Source: Actinernus sp. WN-2022
Lineage: Eukaryota; Cnidaria; Anthozoa; Actiniaria; Actinernidae
Length of the DNA stretch: 64,000 bases
Direction of reading: 5' to 3'
Assembly (NCBI GenBank): GCA_030867875.1
Contig: JAOWCC010000019.1
Location: 32,841,976 to 32,905,975 of the forward strand
Each line of letters starts with the position of its first letter. The stretch's first letter is position 1. The notes under the pieces are model-generated. The model ran no database searches. It saw only the letters and a program-made list of their open reading frames with translations, and had not been told where the DNA came from. Made by a program: the position numbers and the translations under genes. Shown here piece after piece: positions 33,260 to 44,749 of this stretch.

Positions 33260-33702
33260 CTGAAGCAAGAAACGAAGAAAATGCGACAAATTAAATATTT
33301 TGGAAAATTTAGAAAACTACTGAAATAATTGTCTGTGAATTTTTGGCACTAATCTTAAGTCACGGTAAAAAAACAGAAACGAAAACCTAAAATAGTGAGA
33401 TAAACACTAAAGATGATAGAAGTTAACACTGGTGCAATGCGATTGGTGTTGCTGCTTGGTGCTTCAACTGTAATTGAAATTCGTGGATGTTTGCTTCTGA
33501 GGACGAAACAAATCTGCTGAATCAAGGCAGATAATTTACAGTAGGAAATATATTCTTCTATAAAACTATCTGAGAAAAAACACCAGCCCATATACGGGTA
33601 GCTGAAGATTCAACCACAACGATTCTAGTACGAGATTACTTATATCGATATGATGGAGCATGCTGTATTTTTGTCCTACTCAATTAAATCCCCTCTACTT
33701 AC

Positions 33703-33831
33703 CAATACAGGACCGAGCGTCAACCGATTTTTTGAATCCAGGATTGCATGTGCAGAAATACCCGCCATTAATATTGGAGCATGTGTTTCCAGCTCCGCAG
33801 ATCTCTGGGATTTCTCTACATTCGTTAATAT
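33703..33831 (-). CDS. FBN: Fibrillin exon 11: cbEGF16 equivalent
   Basis: 43 codons: DINECREIPEICGAGNTCSN, then INGGYFCTCNPGF. Six Cys with all calcium-binding positions; the C2-C3 loop is one residue longer than in neighbours. Acceptor TAATCACAG, donor GTAAGTAG. Separated from exon 12 by only 443 bp of unremarkable intron. Confidence 0.93.
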
Positions 33832-33974
33832 CTGTGATTAAGAGCGATAAAATAAGTTTAGTACGGTACATTGCCTTTATGGTTTAGGTCTTAAAGTAAT
33901 CGCTAAAAAATTCCGAAGAAGAATTATTGGAAATTAATTATGAAGATGACTGTTATAGCATGTGCTAGTTTACA

Positions 33975-35870
33975 CGTGTCAAGCAAGCGCAAGCAAAAGC
34001 AAAAGCAAACGTACGTGTGAACTAATGTAAAGCAAGGGCTAGCAAAAGTACGTCTGAATCAATGTAAAACAAGCGCAAGCAACAGTACGTGCGAATCAAT
34101 GTAACACACACCCAAGCAAACGTACGTGTGAACCAATGTAAAACAAGCGCAAGCAAACGTACGTGTGAACCACTGTAAAACAAGCGCAAGCAAACGTACG
34201 TCTGAACCAATGTAAAACAAGCGTAAGCAAACGTACGTCTGAACCAATGTAAAACAAGCGCAAGCAAACGTACGTCTGAACCAATGTAAAACAAGCGCAA
34301 GCAAACGTACGTCTGAACCAATGTAAAACAAGCGCAAGCAAATGTACGTCTGAACCAATGTAAAACAAGCGCTAGCAAAAGTACGTCTGAACCAATGTAA
34401 AACAAGCGCAAGCAGAAGTACGTGTGAACCAATGCAAAGCAAGAGCAAGCAAATGTACGTCTGAACCAATGTAAAACAAGCGCAAGCAAACGTACGTGTG
34501 AACCAATGCAAAGCAAGCGCAAGCAAATCTACGTGTGAACCAACTTCAACTTCAACTTTATTAATATTTATACACGGAATTCTAACAGATAAGAAAAACT
34601 GATTTACATAGAAGCCGTGTTAACTACTAATAAATATATAAAAATACAGAATCGTCAATGTAATAATAATAATAATATAAAAATATATATACTATACTAA
34701 TAATATGATATCCTAAAATTATGTAAACTACTACATACTATTATCAATTTTCAAAACATTATTGGTCATTTAGGACGGCGACTGTTTTGATTTTGTTTTT
34801 AAAAGAGCCTAGTGATTTAAATTCACGTAATTCTGTTGGAAGGTCATTCCATGTCTTGGCGCCGTGATACGAGAAACCTTTCTTCATAAATTCTGTTTTT
34901 GGTTACCAATGTAAACCAAGCGCAAGCAAACCTATGTGTGAACCAATGTAGAGCAAGCGCAAGCAAACGTACTAGTGCACCAATGTAAAACAGCACAAGC
35001 AAATGTACGTGTGAACAAATGTAAAACAACCGCAAACGTACGTATGAGCCAATGTAAAACAAGCGCAAGCAAACGTACTAGTGAACCAATGTAAAACAGC
35101 ACAAGCAAATGTACGTGTGAACAAATGTAAAACAACCGCAAACGTACGTATGAGCCAATGTAAAACAAGCGCAAGCAAACGTACTAGTGAACCAATGTAA
35201 AACAGCACAAGCAAATGTACGTGTGAACAAATGTAAAACAACCGCAAACGTACGTATGAGCCAATGTAAAACAAGCGCAAGCAAACGTACTAGTGAACCA
35301 ATGTAAAACAGCACAAGCAAATGTACGTGTGAACAAATGTAAAACAACCGCAAACGTACGTATGAGCCAATGTAAAACAAGCGCAAGCAAACGTACTAGT
35401 GAACCAATGTAAAACAGCACAAGCAAATGTACGTGTGAACAAATGTAAAACAACCGCAAACGTACGTATGAGCCAATGTAAAACAAGCGCAAGCAAACGT
35501 ACTAGTGAACCAATGTAAAACAGCACAAGCAAATGTACGTGTGAACAAATGTAAAACAACCGCAAACGTACGTATGAGCCAATGTAAAACAAGCGCAAGC
35601 AAACGTACTAGTGAACCAATGTAAAACAGTACAAGCAAATGTACGTGTGAACAAATGTAAAACAACCGCAAACGTACGTATGAGCCAATGTAAAACAAGC
35701 GCAAGCAAACGTACTAGTGAACCAATGTAAAACAGCACAAGCAAATGTACGTGTGAACAAATGTAAAACAACCGCAAACGTACGTATGAGCCAATGTAAA
35801 ACAAGCGCAAGCAAACGTACGTGTGAACTAATGTAAAGCAAGCGCTAGAGCAAACGCAAGAACATGAAAA
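33975..35870. repeat. 37-bp minisatellite with 106-bp higher-order repeats
   Basis: Basic unit CAAGCGCAAGCAAACGTACG...GAACCAATGTAAAA. From about 34980 to 35800 the array is eight near-identical 106-bp units of three subrepeats, so amplification there is recent. A LINE fragment interrupts at 34544-34910. Multiple overlapping ORFs are artefacts. Confidence 0.93.
34544..34910 (-). mobile_element. 5'-truncated LINE 3' fragment in the minisatellite
   Basis: Minus strand: coding remnant for KGFSYHGAKTWNDLPTELRE (typical end of CR1/L2-like ORF2), then AT-rich 3'UTR and the tail AATAAAGTTGAAGTTGAAGTTG. Confidence 0.82.
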
Positions 35871-36089
35871 AGTTTCCATTCTCTTGTGCTTGCATTTTCG
35901 CTTGCTTCACGAATTCACCCGTGTGAACACTATCGAAGCAAGCATAACGGCAAGGAAATCAGCGTTCTGTCAACAAGGAACCAATGAGAAGAAACTTCGT
36001 CCCATGCCTCCATGGCTAAATTTAAATCAAGTTGAGACTTGTCCACCATCTTGGAAAAGGACTTCAAATGCGCATGCGTGTATTATATC

Positions 36090-36300
36090 TCTTGCGCTTA
36101 CGTTTGTCGTGTGAATTACAAACATCGCTTGCGCTTGCGTTTATCATGTAAACATTGCTTCCGTTAGTCGTGTGAACATCGCTTGCGCTTGCATTTGTCA
36201 TGCGAACATCGCTTGCACTTCCGTTTGTCGTGTGAACATCGCTTACCCTTGCGTGTGAATATCGATTGCGCTTGCGTTACGTGTGAACCACCCTTAAGAA
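36090..36300. repeat. Inverted continuation of the 37-bp minisatellite
   Basis: CATCGCTTGCGCTTGCGTTT-type units, complementary to the array at 33975-35870. The two arms flank about 220 bp of spacer, which suggests the array grew inside the arms of a foldback element. 36300-36730 is featureless intron. Confidence 0.78.
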
Positions 36301-36739
36301 GTCAGTAATGATGACATAACAGACTGTAGCTATCAACATACTGTAGTTTTCAGCAGAAAGATACGCATTCCGTAAGGGCTGGAAACCGCATCATAGTTTC
36401 AAAAGACAAGTATAGTCGATTACAAAGACAAAGACATTTTTTTATTTATACCCTCTGTTATAGCGTCTGTTATAGCTATGGCATTAATGTAAGTACAAAC
36501 CTGCTTTTTGTGTTATTTACGTACAAAGTTTTAAAGCATGACAACATAGTGAAAACGCTTATTAACACTCAATAACTGATCCCGAGGAAAACAGTGAGTT
36601 TTGTTTCCCGAGAATCTCGAGCTTCGAGGAGAATAAAAATCAGTACTGGTACATAGCATAATAATTATATTCCATATTCTCGAGAAAAAAGCAAAGCAAA
36701 AGGTGAACCAAAACGTTTTGAAAGCCACCTTCAGGTACG

Positions 36740-37238
36740 CGCTGATCATGTGCGTCAGCGGACAACAGTGAACTGTTACCTCTGATGTGATAGTTTGCAG
36801 CCAATGTTACCCGCTCAGCTACTTTAGAGGGTAACAGTTTGTTGTTACCTGTCATGTCATGTGATAGTTTGCAGCCAATGTTGCCCGCTCAGCTACTTTA
36901 GAGGGTAACAGTTTGTTGTTACCTGTCATGTAATGTGATAGTTTGCAGCCAATGTTGCCCGCTCAGCCACTTTAGAGGGTAACAGTTTGTTGTTACCTGT
37001 CATGTAATGTAATGTGATAGTTTGCAGCCAATGTTGCCCGCTCAGCCACTTTAGAGGGTAACAGTTTGTTGTCACCTGTCATGTAATGTGATAGTTTGCA
37101 GCCAATGTTGCCCGCTCAGCTACTTTAGAGGGTAACAGTTTGTTGTTACCTGTCATGTCATGTGATAGTTTGCAGCCAATGTTACCCGCTCAGCTACTTT
37201 AGAGGGTAACAGTTTGTTGTTACCTGTCATGTAATGTT
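36740..37238. repeat. About 75-bp tandem repeat, six to seven copies
   Basis: Unit GTGATAGTTTGCAGCCAATG...GAGGGTAACAGTTTGTTG. Small length variants come from TGTAATG duplications. Confidence 0.9.
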
Positions 37239-37392
37239 CAATAAGCCAATGAGAGTGTGCGTTCGGGAAAACGTACGGTTGCATAACTTATTATCCAACA
37301 ATAAATTAATGTACAGAACTACTATGCTGCCATAGTGTAAACACGACCTATTTATTCAACAGTGAATATAACCGCTGATTAGCGCAGCGTAC

Positions 37393-37515
37393 CTCCGCAA
37401 GTCCTGCCGTCTGGCTGTAAAACGAAGCCAGCGTTGCATTGACACACGTAGCTTCCCAGAGTGTTGTTACACACCTCGGCGCACTGCCCTTTCTCTACGG
37501 CACACTCGTCGATGT
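37393..37515 (-). CDS. FBN: Fibrillin exon 10: cbEGF15 equivalent
   Basis: 41 codons: DIDECAVEKGQCAEVCNNTL, then GSYVCQCNAGF. The short C2-C3 spacing (CAEVC) is the subtype common in LDL-receptor/fibulin EGFs rather than the usual fibrillin spacing. An NNT sequon follows C3. Acceptor TTCTCCGTAG, donor GTACGCTG, phase 1-1. Confidence 0.92.
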
Positions 37516-37649
37516 CTACGGAGAATTCAGAGATGCATCAGGAGTTCAATATTTCTTACTGCCTTACACTCATTTTTATTTTCTAAACAATAATAGACTG
37601 ACACTGTTTCAGGATAAACATTAGGGAGCGCAATGGCAATGCTATTTTA

Positions 37650-37805
37650 ACACTGGTATGATCAACTGAAAGTCGATTAAGGCATCATGACCAACTTGGA
37701 AAGCGAGTAGCAGCTGACGTTTCGAGAGTTAGCCCTTCGTCAGCTGCTACTCGCTTCCTACGGCGGTTAGCATACCTTAATCGACTCCCAGTTTATTCTA
37801 CCAGT
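37650..37805. mobile_element. Hairpin MITE
   Basis: ACTGGTATGATC...AGTCGATTAAGG and GCGAGTAGCAGCTGACG pair with their complements. It occupies part of the 598-bp intron 9. Confidence 0.78.
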
Positions 37806-38113
37806 GTCTATCACAGTCGGTAGTTTTACAGGAACTGTCATCCACTGCTTTAGAAGACAAAAACCTCTGATCTATTTCAGACTTCACGCAGTTTATTTGC
37901 GCAGGTTCGGAAAGGTGCGGAACCGTTCGGAATCGGTTCGTGGCATCTTCCACTAACAGTCAACTCGGACAAAAGCACACTTACCCCTCCCCCATTAACT
38001 TTACTTTATAACTTAACGAGGGGTAGCCGAAGTGAATGACAAGCTTTAAAACTACTCAAGTCCCTTCCTCCAAAACTGAACGAGGAATGCTTGTAATGTT
38101 GTAATTAACTTAC

Positions 38114-38236
38114 CAACACAGTCTTTCATGTTAGAAGTGGACTGGAAGCCTATGTTACAGATACACTGGTAACCACCGTTAAAGTTCTCACAGCGTCCGT
38201 GCAGACATATGTTAGGGTCGCTACACTCGTTTTTGT
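38114..38236 (-). CDS. FBN: Fibrillin exon 9: cbEGF14 equivalent
   Basis: 41 codons: DKNECSDPNICLHGRCEN, then GGYQCICNIGF and a final Cys. The second ligand position is Lys (D-K-N-E). It would be the first domain after the signal peptide in the short isoform. Acceptor CTTTTTACAG, donor GTAAGTTAA, phase 1-1. Confidence 0.93.
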
Positions 38237-38399
38237 CTGTAAAAAGGCAAGTACATCCATTAATAACTCTTATATACTATATTTTCTATCCCATTTTTTA
38301 TTGTCATTATATATGATATATATGTTATCACTATTGTAATTTTTGAATTTTTACATTTTTATAATTTTATAATTTTATTTAGCTAGTCAAGGCTGCTTA

Positions 38400-38400
<1 letters not shown>

Positions 38401-38435
<35 letters not shown>

Positions 38436-38580
38436 CATCTATCCATCTATCCATCTATCCATCTATCCATCTATCCATCTATCCATCTATCCATCTATCC
38501 ATCTATCCATCTATCCATCTATCCATCTATCCATCTATCCATCTATCCATCTATCCATCTATCCATCTATCCATCTATCC

Positions 38581-38616
<36 letters not shown>
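38401..38616. repeat. Microsatellite (CTAT)n/(CTATCCAT)n
   Basis: Pure CTAT at both ends, CCATCTAT in the middle; about 215 bp. Lies between the alternative first exon and exon 9. 38617-39075 is otherwise plain. Confidence 0.97.
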
Positions 38617-39075
38617 GTAGACAGAATAACTGTTTTGATTTAGCAATAAACCCTCACTAATGACTGTAACATCTACAACGACAGGCGAGAACAAAAATAC
38701 GTTGACAACGAGAATGGCAACTATCAGCAAGGAAAACGTTCTGCTGGTATGTACACGTATTCGTTCCAACGCACAACGATAAAAGTTAATTTGAATAACA
38801 ATATTCTGTAAAGGTGTACAAGAAAAATGGGATTTCAGTCATCTTCAAAGGTTATTGTTTTTAAATAGATGTCCGTAATTAGCTCAAAGCTTTTAGTTAC
38901 TAAAACATGTGTAGTCATCAAAACAAATTTTAACTTGTAATTTTGTTTGGTAATCATAAATATAGAGGTAGTTTTCTAATTTATCATAATAGTGACGAAA
39001 AAGTGCAATAATTATATTCTTTTGAACGAACAAACACTATGTACGTCCAACAGTAAACAATAGTTATATATTTAC

Positions 39076-39142
39076 CATCGCTTGACACACCAATCAATAC
39101 GGCACCACTCAATACAAGCCAAATAAACTTCCACGTCTTCAT
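39076..39142 (-). CDS. FBN: Putative alternative first exon: start codon plus signal peptide
   Basis: Encodes MKTWKFIWLVLSGAVLIGVS then S-D: a basic start, a hydrophobic core of about 14 residues and a small-residue GVSS cleavage region. The ATG has A at -3, and an in-frame TAG lies 30 bases upstream. The donor (G|GTAAATATA) leaves phase 1, so it joins the next cbEGF as S-S-D-D-K-N-E-C. The domain count argues that the gene is continuous across this point, so I infer an internal promoter making a secreted N-terminally shortened fibrillin. Alternatives are a second tandem gene starting here or an unused relic. The exon is clear by sequence; its use is unproven. Confidence 0.72.
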
Positions 39143-39330
39143 TCTCAACTCAGTTACTTTAAATAACTAGGGCCGGGGAAAGCGCTTACAATCACAAATA
39201 AAGAGTCTAACACGACTTTCAAATAGATCTAGAGCAGTACAATGAGAGAGGTCAATAACGGTCAATGTTTTTGAAAAGAAAAATCAATTTGAAACCTGAC
39301 TCAAATTCTTGGAGATTAAAACATGAGAAC
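39143..39330 (-). promoter_or_regulatory. Candidate internal promoter / 5'UTR of the short fibrillin isoform
   Basis: The sequence 5' of the signal-peptide ATG is not part of any hairpin element, unlike most intron DNA here. On the minus strand it contains AT-rich stretches (TTATTTAAAG close to the ATG, CTTTATTTGTG further up) but no convincing TATA box with a defined start. The call rests on position only. Confidence 0.3.
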
Positions 39331-40199
39331 TACAATAAGATGGCACATATTATGTTGTTTTAATATGAACATGTGCATTGTATCTACCGCTTCGTGATGC
39401 AAATTATTCATTGCCATCATTGACACTGTGGCAGGAGTCCATAACCTAAAAACAAGGCGTTCCATGCTGTTATTGCTGTTCGCATTTTTGTTGACTGTCG
39501 GTCAAGAAAGGGTAACTCCCGAGGGGGGAGGGGGGGTTCTTCCTAAATTCGGCTGGTAGGGTTTGAAATCGGCGATACGGTATTTTTTAGGGTTGTCTAA
39601 GCGAAATCCATTTTTAGGGTGATTTTTAGACCAAGAGGCATACTTTGAATTACGGGGGAATTACGTGCACCGGATGTAACTTGTGTTTGATCTGATGTGC
39701 GGTATATCATCAATCAAGTCTCAAACTGATCCAATTAATTCCAGCTTAAAATTGTTTACTTGCCAAGCACGGTCATTTAGAGTAGGAGACACGAAAGAAA
39801 GAAAAACATCTGAAGTTAGGCAGGCTGTGAATACAGTGCGAAAGGAGTTATGTAAATGTACTAGCTGCCCCAAACCCCTAAGCAAAATACATGCGCACAA
39901 CCATATTATAGCAGGAACTCCCGGGGAGGGGGTACTTCTATATATATAAGTCTGTCTGTCTAAGCTATACGGATTCTTGTTCCTAAATGGTTTTGGTTAT
40001 ATGTGGGAATCCCAATTAACAGCTTTTATTTATCTCAATGAATTGAAACGATTTGCTAAGGTTTTCAAACAACGGTTGAAAGATATACTGAGAGATACAA
40101 AATTGGAGATCAAGCCTTTTCGATGACAATAATAGATCAGTTGGAAGAAATAAACTAAGAATAACTGCCTACAAATTCGAAACTTATCTTTCAGAGATT

Positions 40200-41398
40200 A
40201 AAAACACTGAACATAGACGAAGCGACCAACATAGACATAGACGAAGCGACCAACAAGTTGGAGACTGTTGATGAACTAAGCGAAAAACTAATCTCCATAC
40301 AAGATGAACTGGCCGATTTTGAGGACAAGAACGACAACTTAGAAAATCAGAGCCGGAGAAACAACGTAAGAATCGACGGATTACCAGAAGAGAATAACGA
40401 ATCTTGGAATTCAACGGAAAACAAAGTTAAAGACTTGTTGAAATCTAAGTTAAAGATTGACCCAAAGAATGTTGAGATCGAAAGAGCACATCGTACCGGT
40501 AAGCGAATGACAAATGGGCCGCGTCAGGCAAAGAGGGCCCGGACGACATAATATGTAAATATATTTTGAAATTGTACCATATTTTTTAGAATTGTGGTGC
40601 GATTACAATATGCATCGAGAGCGCCACATTGTGCTACTAACAAGTAGTGTTGATTTGAAATTGACCAGTGAAATCGAAGACGAAATTTTGTGTGTGATCA
40701 CAATTTTAGCAGGCGCAAATGATTCCTTATCATCAGACGACTGCTTGAAGGTGTAACTTGTACTATTTGATTGCTAAAATCACATTATGAACTACGGGGG
40801 AGTAGAATGAGTGCAGAAAAGAATTGTTTTGGCCAAAAAGTGATCATATTGTTCATCTTATTTACGTTTTACTCTTTAATGCCAGCAGGTATAAATGAAT
40901 GTCATACATCAAAATCATCCCCTCTGACAGGATTCCTAATTTTTGTGGTCATATTTGTAATCGGGCCATTGCATCAAAATCATGTAAATTTCACCCCTGA
41001 TTTTTGATGTCAATTTCTTGAAACTGACATTTATTGTTAGGAATGAAATGTCAAGAATGCAATACAATCTTCAACCTGTTATTAGGAACACCGTTGTAGG
41101 AATTATTTAACTCAGTTGAATGTCGTCCGGGCCCTTTTTACCTGACGCGGCCCAAATGGTAGCAGACCAAGACAGATCGTAGTTAAATTCCTACGATACA
41201 AGGATAAAGAATCAACGCTAAGAGCAGGTAAATTACTAAAGGGCACAGGCATCTACATGAAGGAAGACTACTCGACTCGATTTATGCAAAGGCGAAAGGA
41301 ACAACAAGAAGCGCTGAAGAAAGCTCGTCAGGAAGGGAAGTATGCTTATTTCAACGTGGACCGGCTGGTGATAAAAAACCCGTCGGGAACCGGTTTAT
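40200..41398 (+). pseudogene. LINE ORF1 (coiled coil plus RRM-like), split by a TIR element
   Basis: The N-terminal part has a coiled coil (KLISIQDELADFEDKND) and the ORF1 hallmark RRNNVRIDGLPEEN, then IERAHRTGK. After the insertion the same frame continues in a basic C-terminal domain (KFLRYKDKE, TGIYMKEDYS) and stops at 41398. In related LINEs ORF1 binds RNA. Confidence 0.78.
40516..41153. mobile_element. 638-bp TIR element with AAAT target duplication
   Basis: About 32-bp ends GGGCCGCGTCAGGCAAAGAG / complement with GGGCCCGGACGACA. It is flanked by AAAT (40512-40515, 41154-41157) inside the LINE ORF1. Interior ORFs are not convincing. Confidence 0.85.
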
Positions 41399-41454
41399 GA
41401 AAGTCAAGGAGCCAGTGCAAGCAATATACGTATCTAATTAATACAATTACCAAA

Positions 41455-43480
41455 TTGTATGACAAACACTTTCCTATTAAACATGTGAGAATTCATTCTA
41501 GAACTAAGGAAAACCCATGGATGACTCCCGGTATCCTTAGATCTATCAAAAGAAAAATCAAACTTTATAGGGTGAAACTTAAGAACCCGACATGTAAAAA
41601 CACGAATAAATCCCGTGAATATCGTAATAAGTTGAATCATTCAATTAGACTTACTAAAAAAAGATTATTATAGGACAATGTTAAATAGAGCTTGTGGAAA
41701 CTTGAGGGCGACTTGGAGAATTATCAGCGAGATTTTGAATAGAAAAAAGACAGCCCCAAAATATTTCAAGTATTCTTAACAATGGTAAGAGCTATGATAA
41801 AAAGATAGATATAGTAAACATTTTTAATAAGTTTTTTACCAGCATAGGACCAACTTCCATCAAGTAAAAAATGTTTTAAAGAGTGGATGAAAATCTTCTC
41901 CCCTAATGAACTAATTTTTCAGCCTATTTCACCCTACAAAGTTTTAGATCATTTATATGGTCTCGATTGTACTAAGGCAATAGGTCATAATGACATCTCA
42001 ATAACGTATTTAAAGAAAATTGCTGAGTCTATCTTTCAACCACTTAGCTTTATATTTAATACATCTATTCAGACTAGTACTTTTCCAGACCTCATGAAGA
42101 TTGCCAAAGTTATTCCTTTGTTTAAAGGTGGTGATTAGTTTTTGGTGTCAAATTTCAGACCCATATCACTCCTTCCAACGCTGTCAAAAATACTTGAAAA
42201 AATTATTTGTGAAATGTTAACACACCACCTAGAACAGAACCATCTGTTGTTCGATTATCAGTTTGGATTTAGAAAACAAAGAAATACACATTTGGCAATC
42301 CTCGATTTCGTAAATAGAATTATAGACTCGATTGATAATGGAAATCTTTCAATAGGTATCTTTTTAGATTTATCATAGGCTTTTGACTGTGTTAACCACG
42401 ATATTTTATTAGATAAACTTTCCTATTATGGCATTAACAATGAGACAAACAGATGGTTTCGAAGCTACTTGGAAAACAGAAAACAATATGTTTGTATTGA
42501 TGGGGTTAAATCCGATCTTCTTCCAATAACTTGTGGCGTCCCCCAAGGATCTATCCTTGGACCAATTTTGTTTCTTATTTTCATCAATGATGTTCAGTTT
42601 TGTACGAAATTCATCCATTTAGTATTATATGCCGACGACATGAATTTATTTTTTAATCATAAATGTTTAAGAACTCTTGCATCAGTCTTAAATAAGGATC
42701 TCGATTCTCTCCAAGAATGGCTCATTGCCAATAAGCTCACCGTCAATTTATCAAAGACTAAGTTTATTTTATTTGGTTCCAAACAAAAACTTAATAATAC
42801 CGTGGTTAACGAGTCGGACCTAATATTTAGATTAGCAGGTCAGCCTATTAACAGAGCAGTACAACTTAAATTTCTAGGTTTAATCTTGGATGAACATATT
42901 ACCAGGAATTCCCAAATAGACTCTATATCACGAAAAATTGCAAAAACAATTGGAGTCTTATGTAGAGTCAGGCATTATCTTAGCTTGGATATTCTTAACA
43001 ATATTTACTACAACCTTATATATTCAGTCATATATATCATACGGTACATTAATATGGGGCAGTAATTATAAATCCAAGCTTAAACCTATCCACATTTTAC
43101 AAAAGCAAGCGCTTCGAGTCATTACTTTTTCCGATTTCAAAACCCCAAGCAAACCTTTATTCAACAAGCTTAATATTTTAAATATATTTCAAATAGTGGA
43201 CTTCCAACTCGGTGATTTAGTGCATAGGCATTCTATCAATCAACTTCCAGATATATTTTCGAGTTATTTCAACGACGTGTCCCTTATTCATAATTACAAC
43301 ACTCGCTCTAAATCAAATAAGAACCTTTTTTTGCCACGACAAAATCTAAACTATGGCAAATTCGGCGTTAAATATGCAGCCGTCAAAACCTGGAGCGACA
43401 TTCCAATAGAGATTAAAAACAGTTCTTCAAATAAACATTTTAAGAAACACTTCAAAAAGCATCTAATCTCCACACTGTGA
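41455..43480 (+). pseudogene. LINE ORF2 reverse transcriptase with stops and frameshift
   Basis: Linker NPWMTPGILRSIKRKIK, then RT: NFRPISLLPTLSKILE, FGFRKQRNTHLAI, GIFLDLS-stop-AFDCVNH, CGVPQGSILGPILF, YADDMN, and the end FGVKYAAVKTWSDIP. Stops near 41672, 42138 and 42378 and a frameshift near 43000 kill it. No endonuclease domain upstream. Confidence 0.88.
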
Positions 43481-43959
43481 TTCATATTTGTGTACAAAGC
43501 TAATTCTCTTGTACATGAATAGAATGAACTCAGTATCGTATACCTTAAAATTATAAAATTATAAATACAGTAATTGTGTGCCTATCCAGCCATCTTAGAT
43601 TAATCATAAATAACAAATAGGGTGCAAGAGTTTGTAATTAACCCCTCTGGGTTGTATCTCTTGTATCCTTCACAAACTTTTATTTAAGTATGTATATCTC
43701 CTTTTGTGTGTTTTTGTGTGAAATAAACGAACCTTTGAACATCGTAGAGCTTTAACCAAAATTAGAATTAGAATTAGTGGCCACATTCTTGAAATAGAAC
43801 GTGGCCGCTACAAAAAAACGTACGTTAGCACGGAACTTTGTATTTTATATTTTTTCCTTTAAATCTGGCTTCCTGGTTCCTTAACCCGATATGGTTATTT
43901 CGAAAAGCCAGCGCCCCCTTTGTATTTATATTGCTTTTATTTAATTGTATGAACTTCAT

Positions 43960-44200
43960 TCATAAGGGTAAATAAAATTGTTGTTGTTGTTGTTGAACTA
44001 AGATTAAGAAAATGTCCCAATTGTCACTCTTCCGTAGAAGACGAAAAACATTTTCTGTTAGAATGTAGCTTATACAAAGAAAATCGTGAGAACCTTCTTA
44101 AACAAGAGTCTTTTCAGAACTAATTGCGCCAATAAAAAGCAAATCACTTATTGCAAAATTTATTCACCAGAACTTTCAAATTAAAAAAACGTTGTAAACT
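43960..44200 (+). pseudogene. LINE C-terminal Cys/His fragment and GTT-tailed LINE end
   Basis: 43970-43995 is a LINE end AATAAAATTGTTGTTG. Next to it, 44005-44125 encodes KCPNCHSSVEDEKHFLLECS, the CxxC...H...C C-terminal motif of many cnidarian LINEs, before a stop. Confidence 0.65.
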
Positions 44201-44733
44201 ACTAGAGCTTAAACCAATGTAATGCCCCGTTCACAAGGTACTAATAAAAACTGTCTTGCCTTGTCTATGTGCCGACCCAAAGGGTATGGGTTTCGAGCTG
44301 TTTTAGTCTGAAATAGGGTTATAAAGTTTGCCTTTTTAGTCTGGAGTAGGTGTGATTTTGACACGGAAGTACGAGACCGCACATGTTCACTGATTTGTCT
44401 TAGTTTCTCTTGTTATTTTGATATTGATCTTCATAATAAATTGAGAAAGAGAACAAACCACTTTAAGTGGTGCATGAAATAGCGGATAAATATTCGTGAT
44501 TCGGTCTGAAAAAGGGTATGGAAAATCATGTATTTTGGTCTGAAATAGGTTCGGGGTTTTGAGACCCTATTTCAGATAGGAGGGGTGGGGTACTCGCTCA
44601 GAACATTCGGAATATATTTATCTATAGGGGAGAATGCTGTTATGTTGAATCAAGGCTGGGATATTCGGCCATTTTTATGGGTGAAATCTTTATTTTGTTC
44701 ACAACTTCATTGTAAAAGGGAGGGAGAGAAGAT

Positions 44734-44749
44734 GGGGGGGGGGGGGGGG
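44734..44749 (+). repeat. Poly-G run (16 G)
   Basis: Sixteen consecutive G in an AGGGAGAGAAGATG context. 44760-45295 otherwise has only a short segment (44905-45000) shared with 50410-50580. Confidence 0.95.

Larger units (their letters stand above)
40200..43745 (+). mobile_element. Degenerate CR1/L2-like LINE with ORF1, internally deleted
   Basis: Contains an ORF1 (interrupted at 40516-41153), then directly mid-ORF2 linker and RT sequence. The endonuclease domain is missing. It ends GTGAAATAAACGAACC near 43740. Confidence 0.8.
39525..44595. mobile_element. Outer TIR-like element split by LINE insertion (inferred)
   Basis: The left part (GGAACTCCCGGGGAGGGGGT, 39912-39960; a related end at 39530) and the right part (GTGCCGACCCAAAGGGTATG...GGTGGGGTACTC, 44272-44595) resemble two ends of one GGGGTACTCC-type repeat. 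The LINEs at 40200-44200 would sit inside. The reconstruction is tentative. Confidence 0.4.

Noticed and set aside
34022..35879. Overlapping Cys-rich ORFs stepping every 106 bp
   Set aside because: Products of the minisatellite and its higher-order units; no start context, splice sites or conservation.
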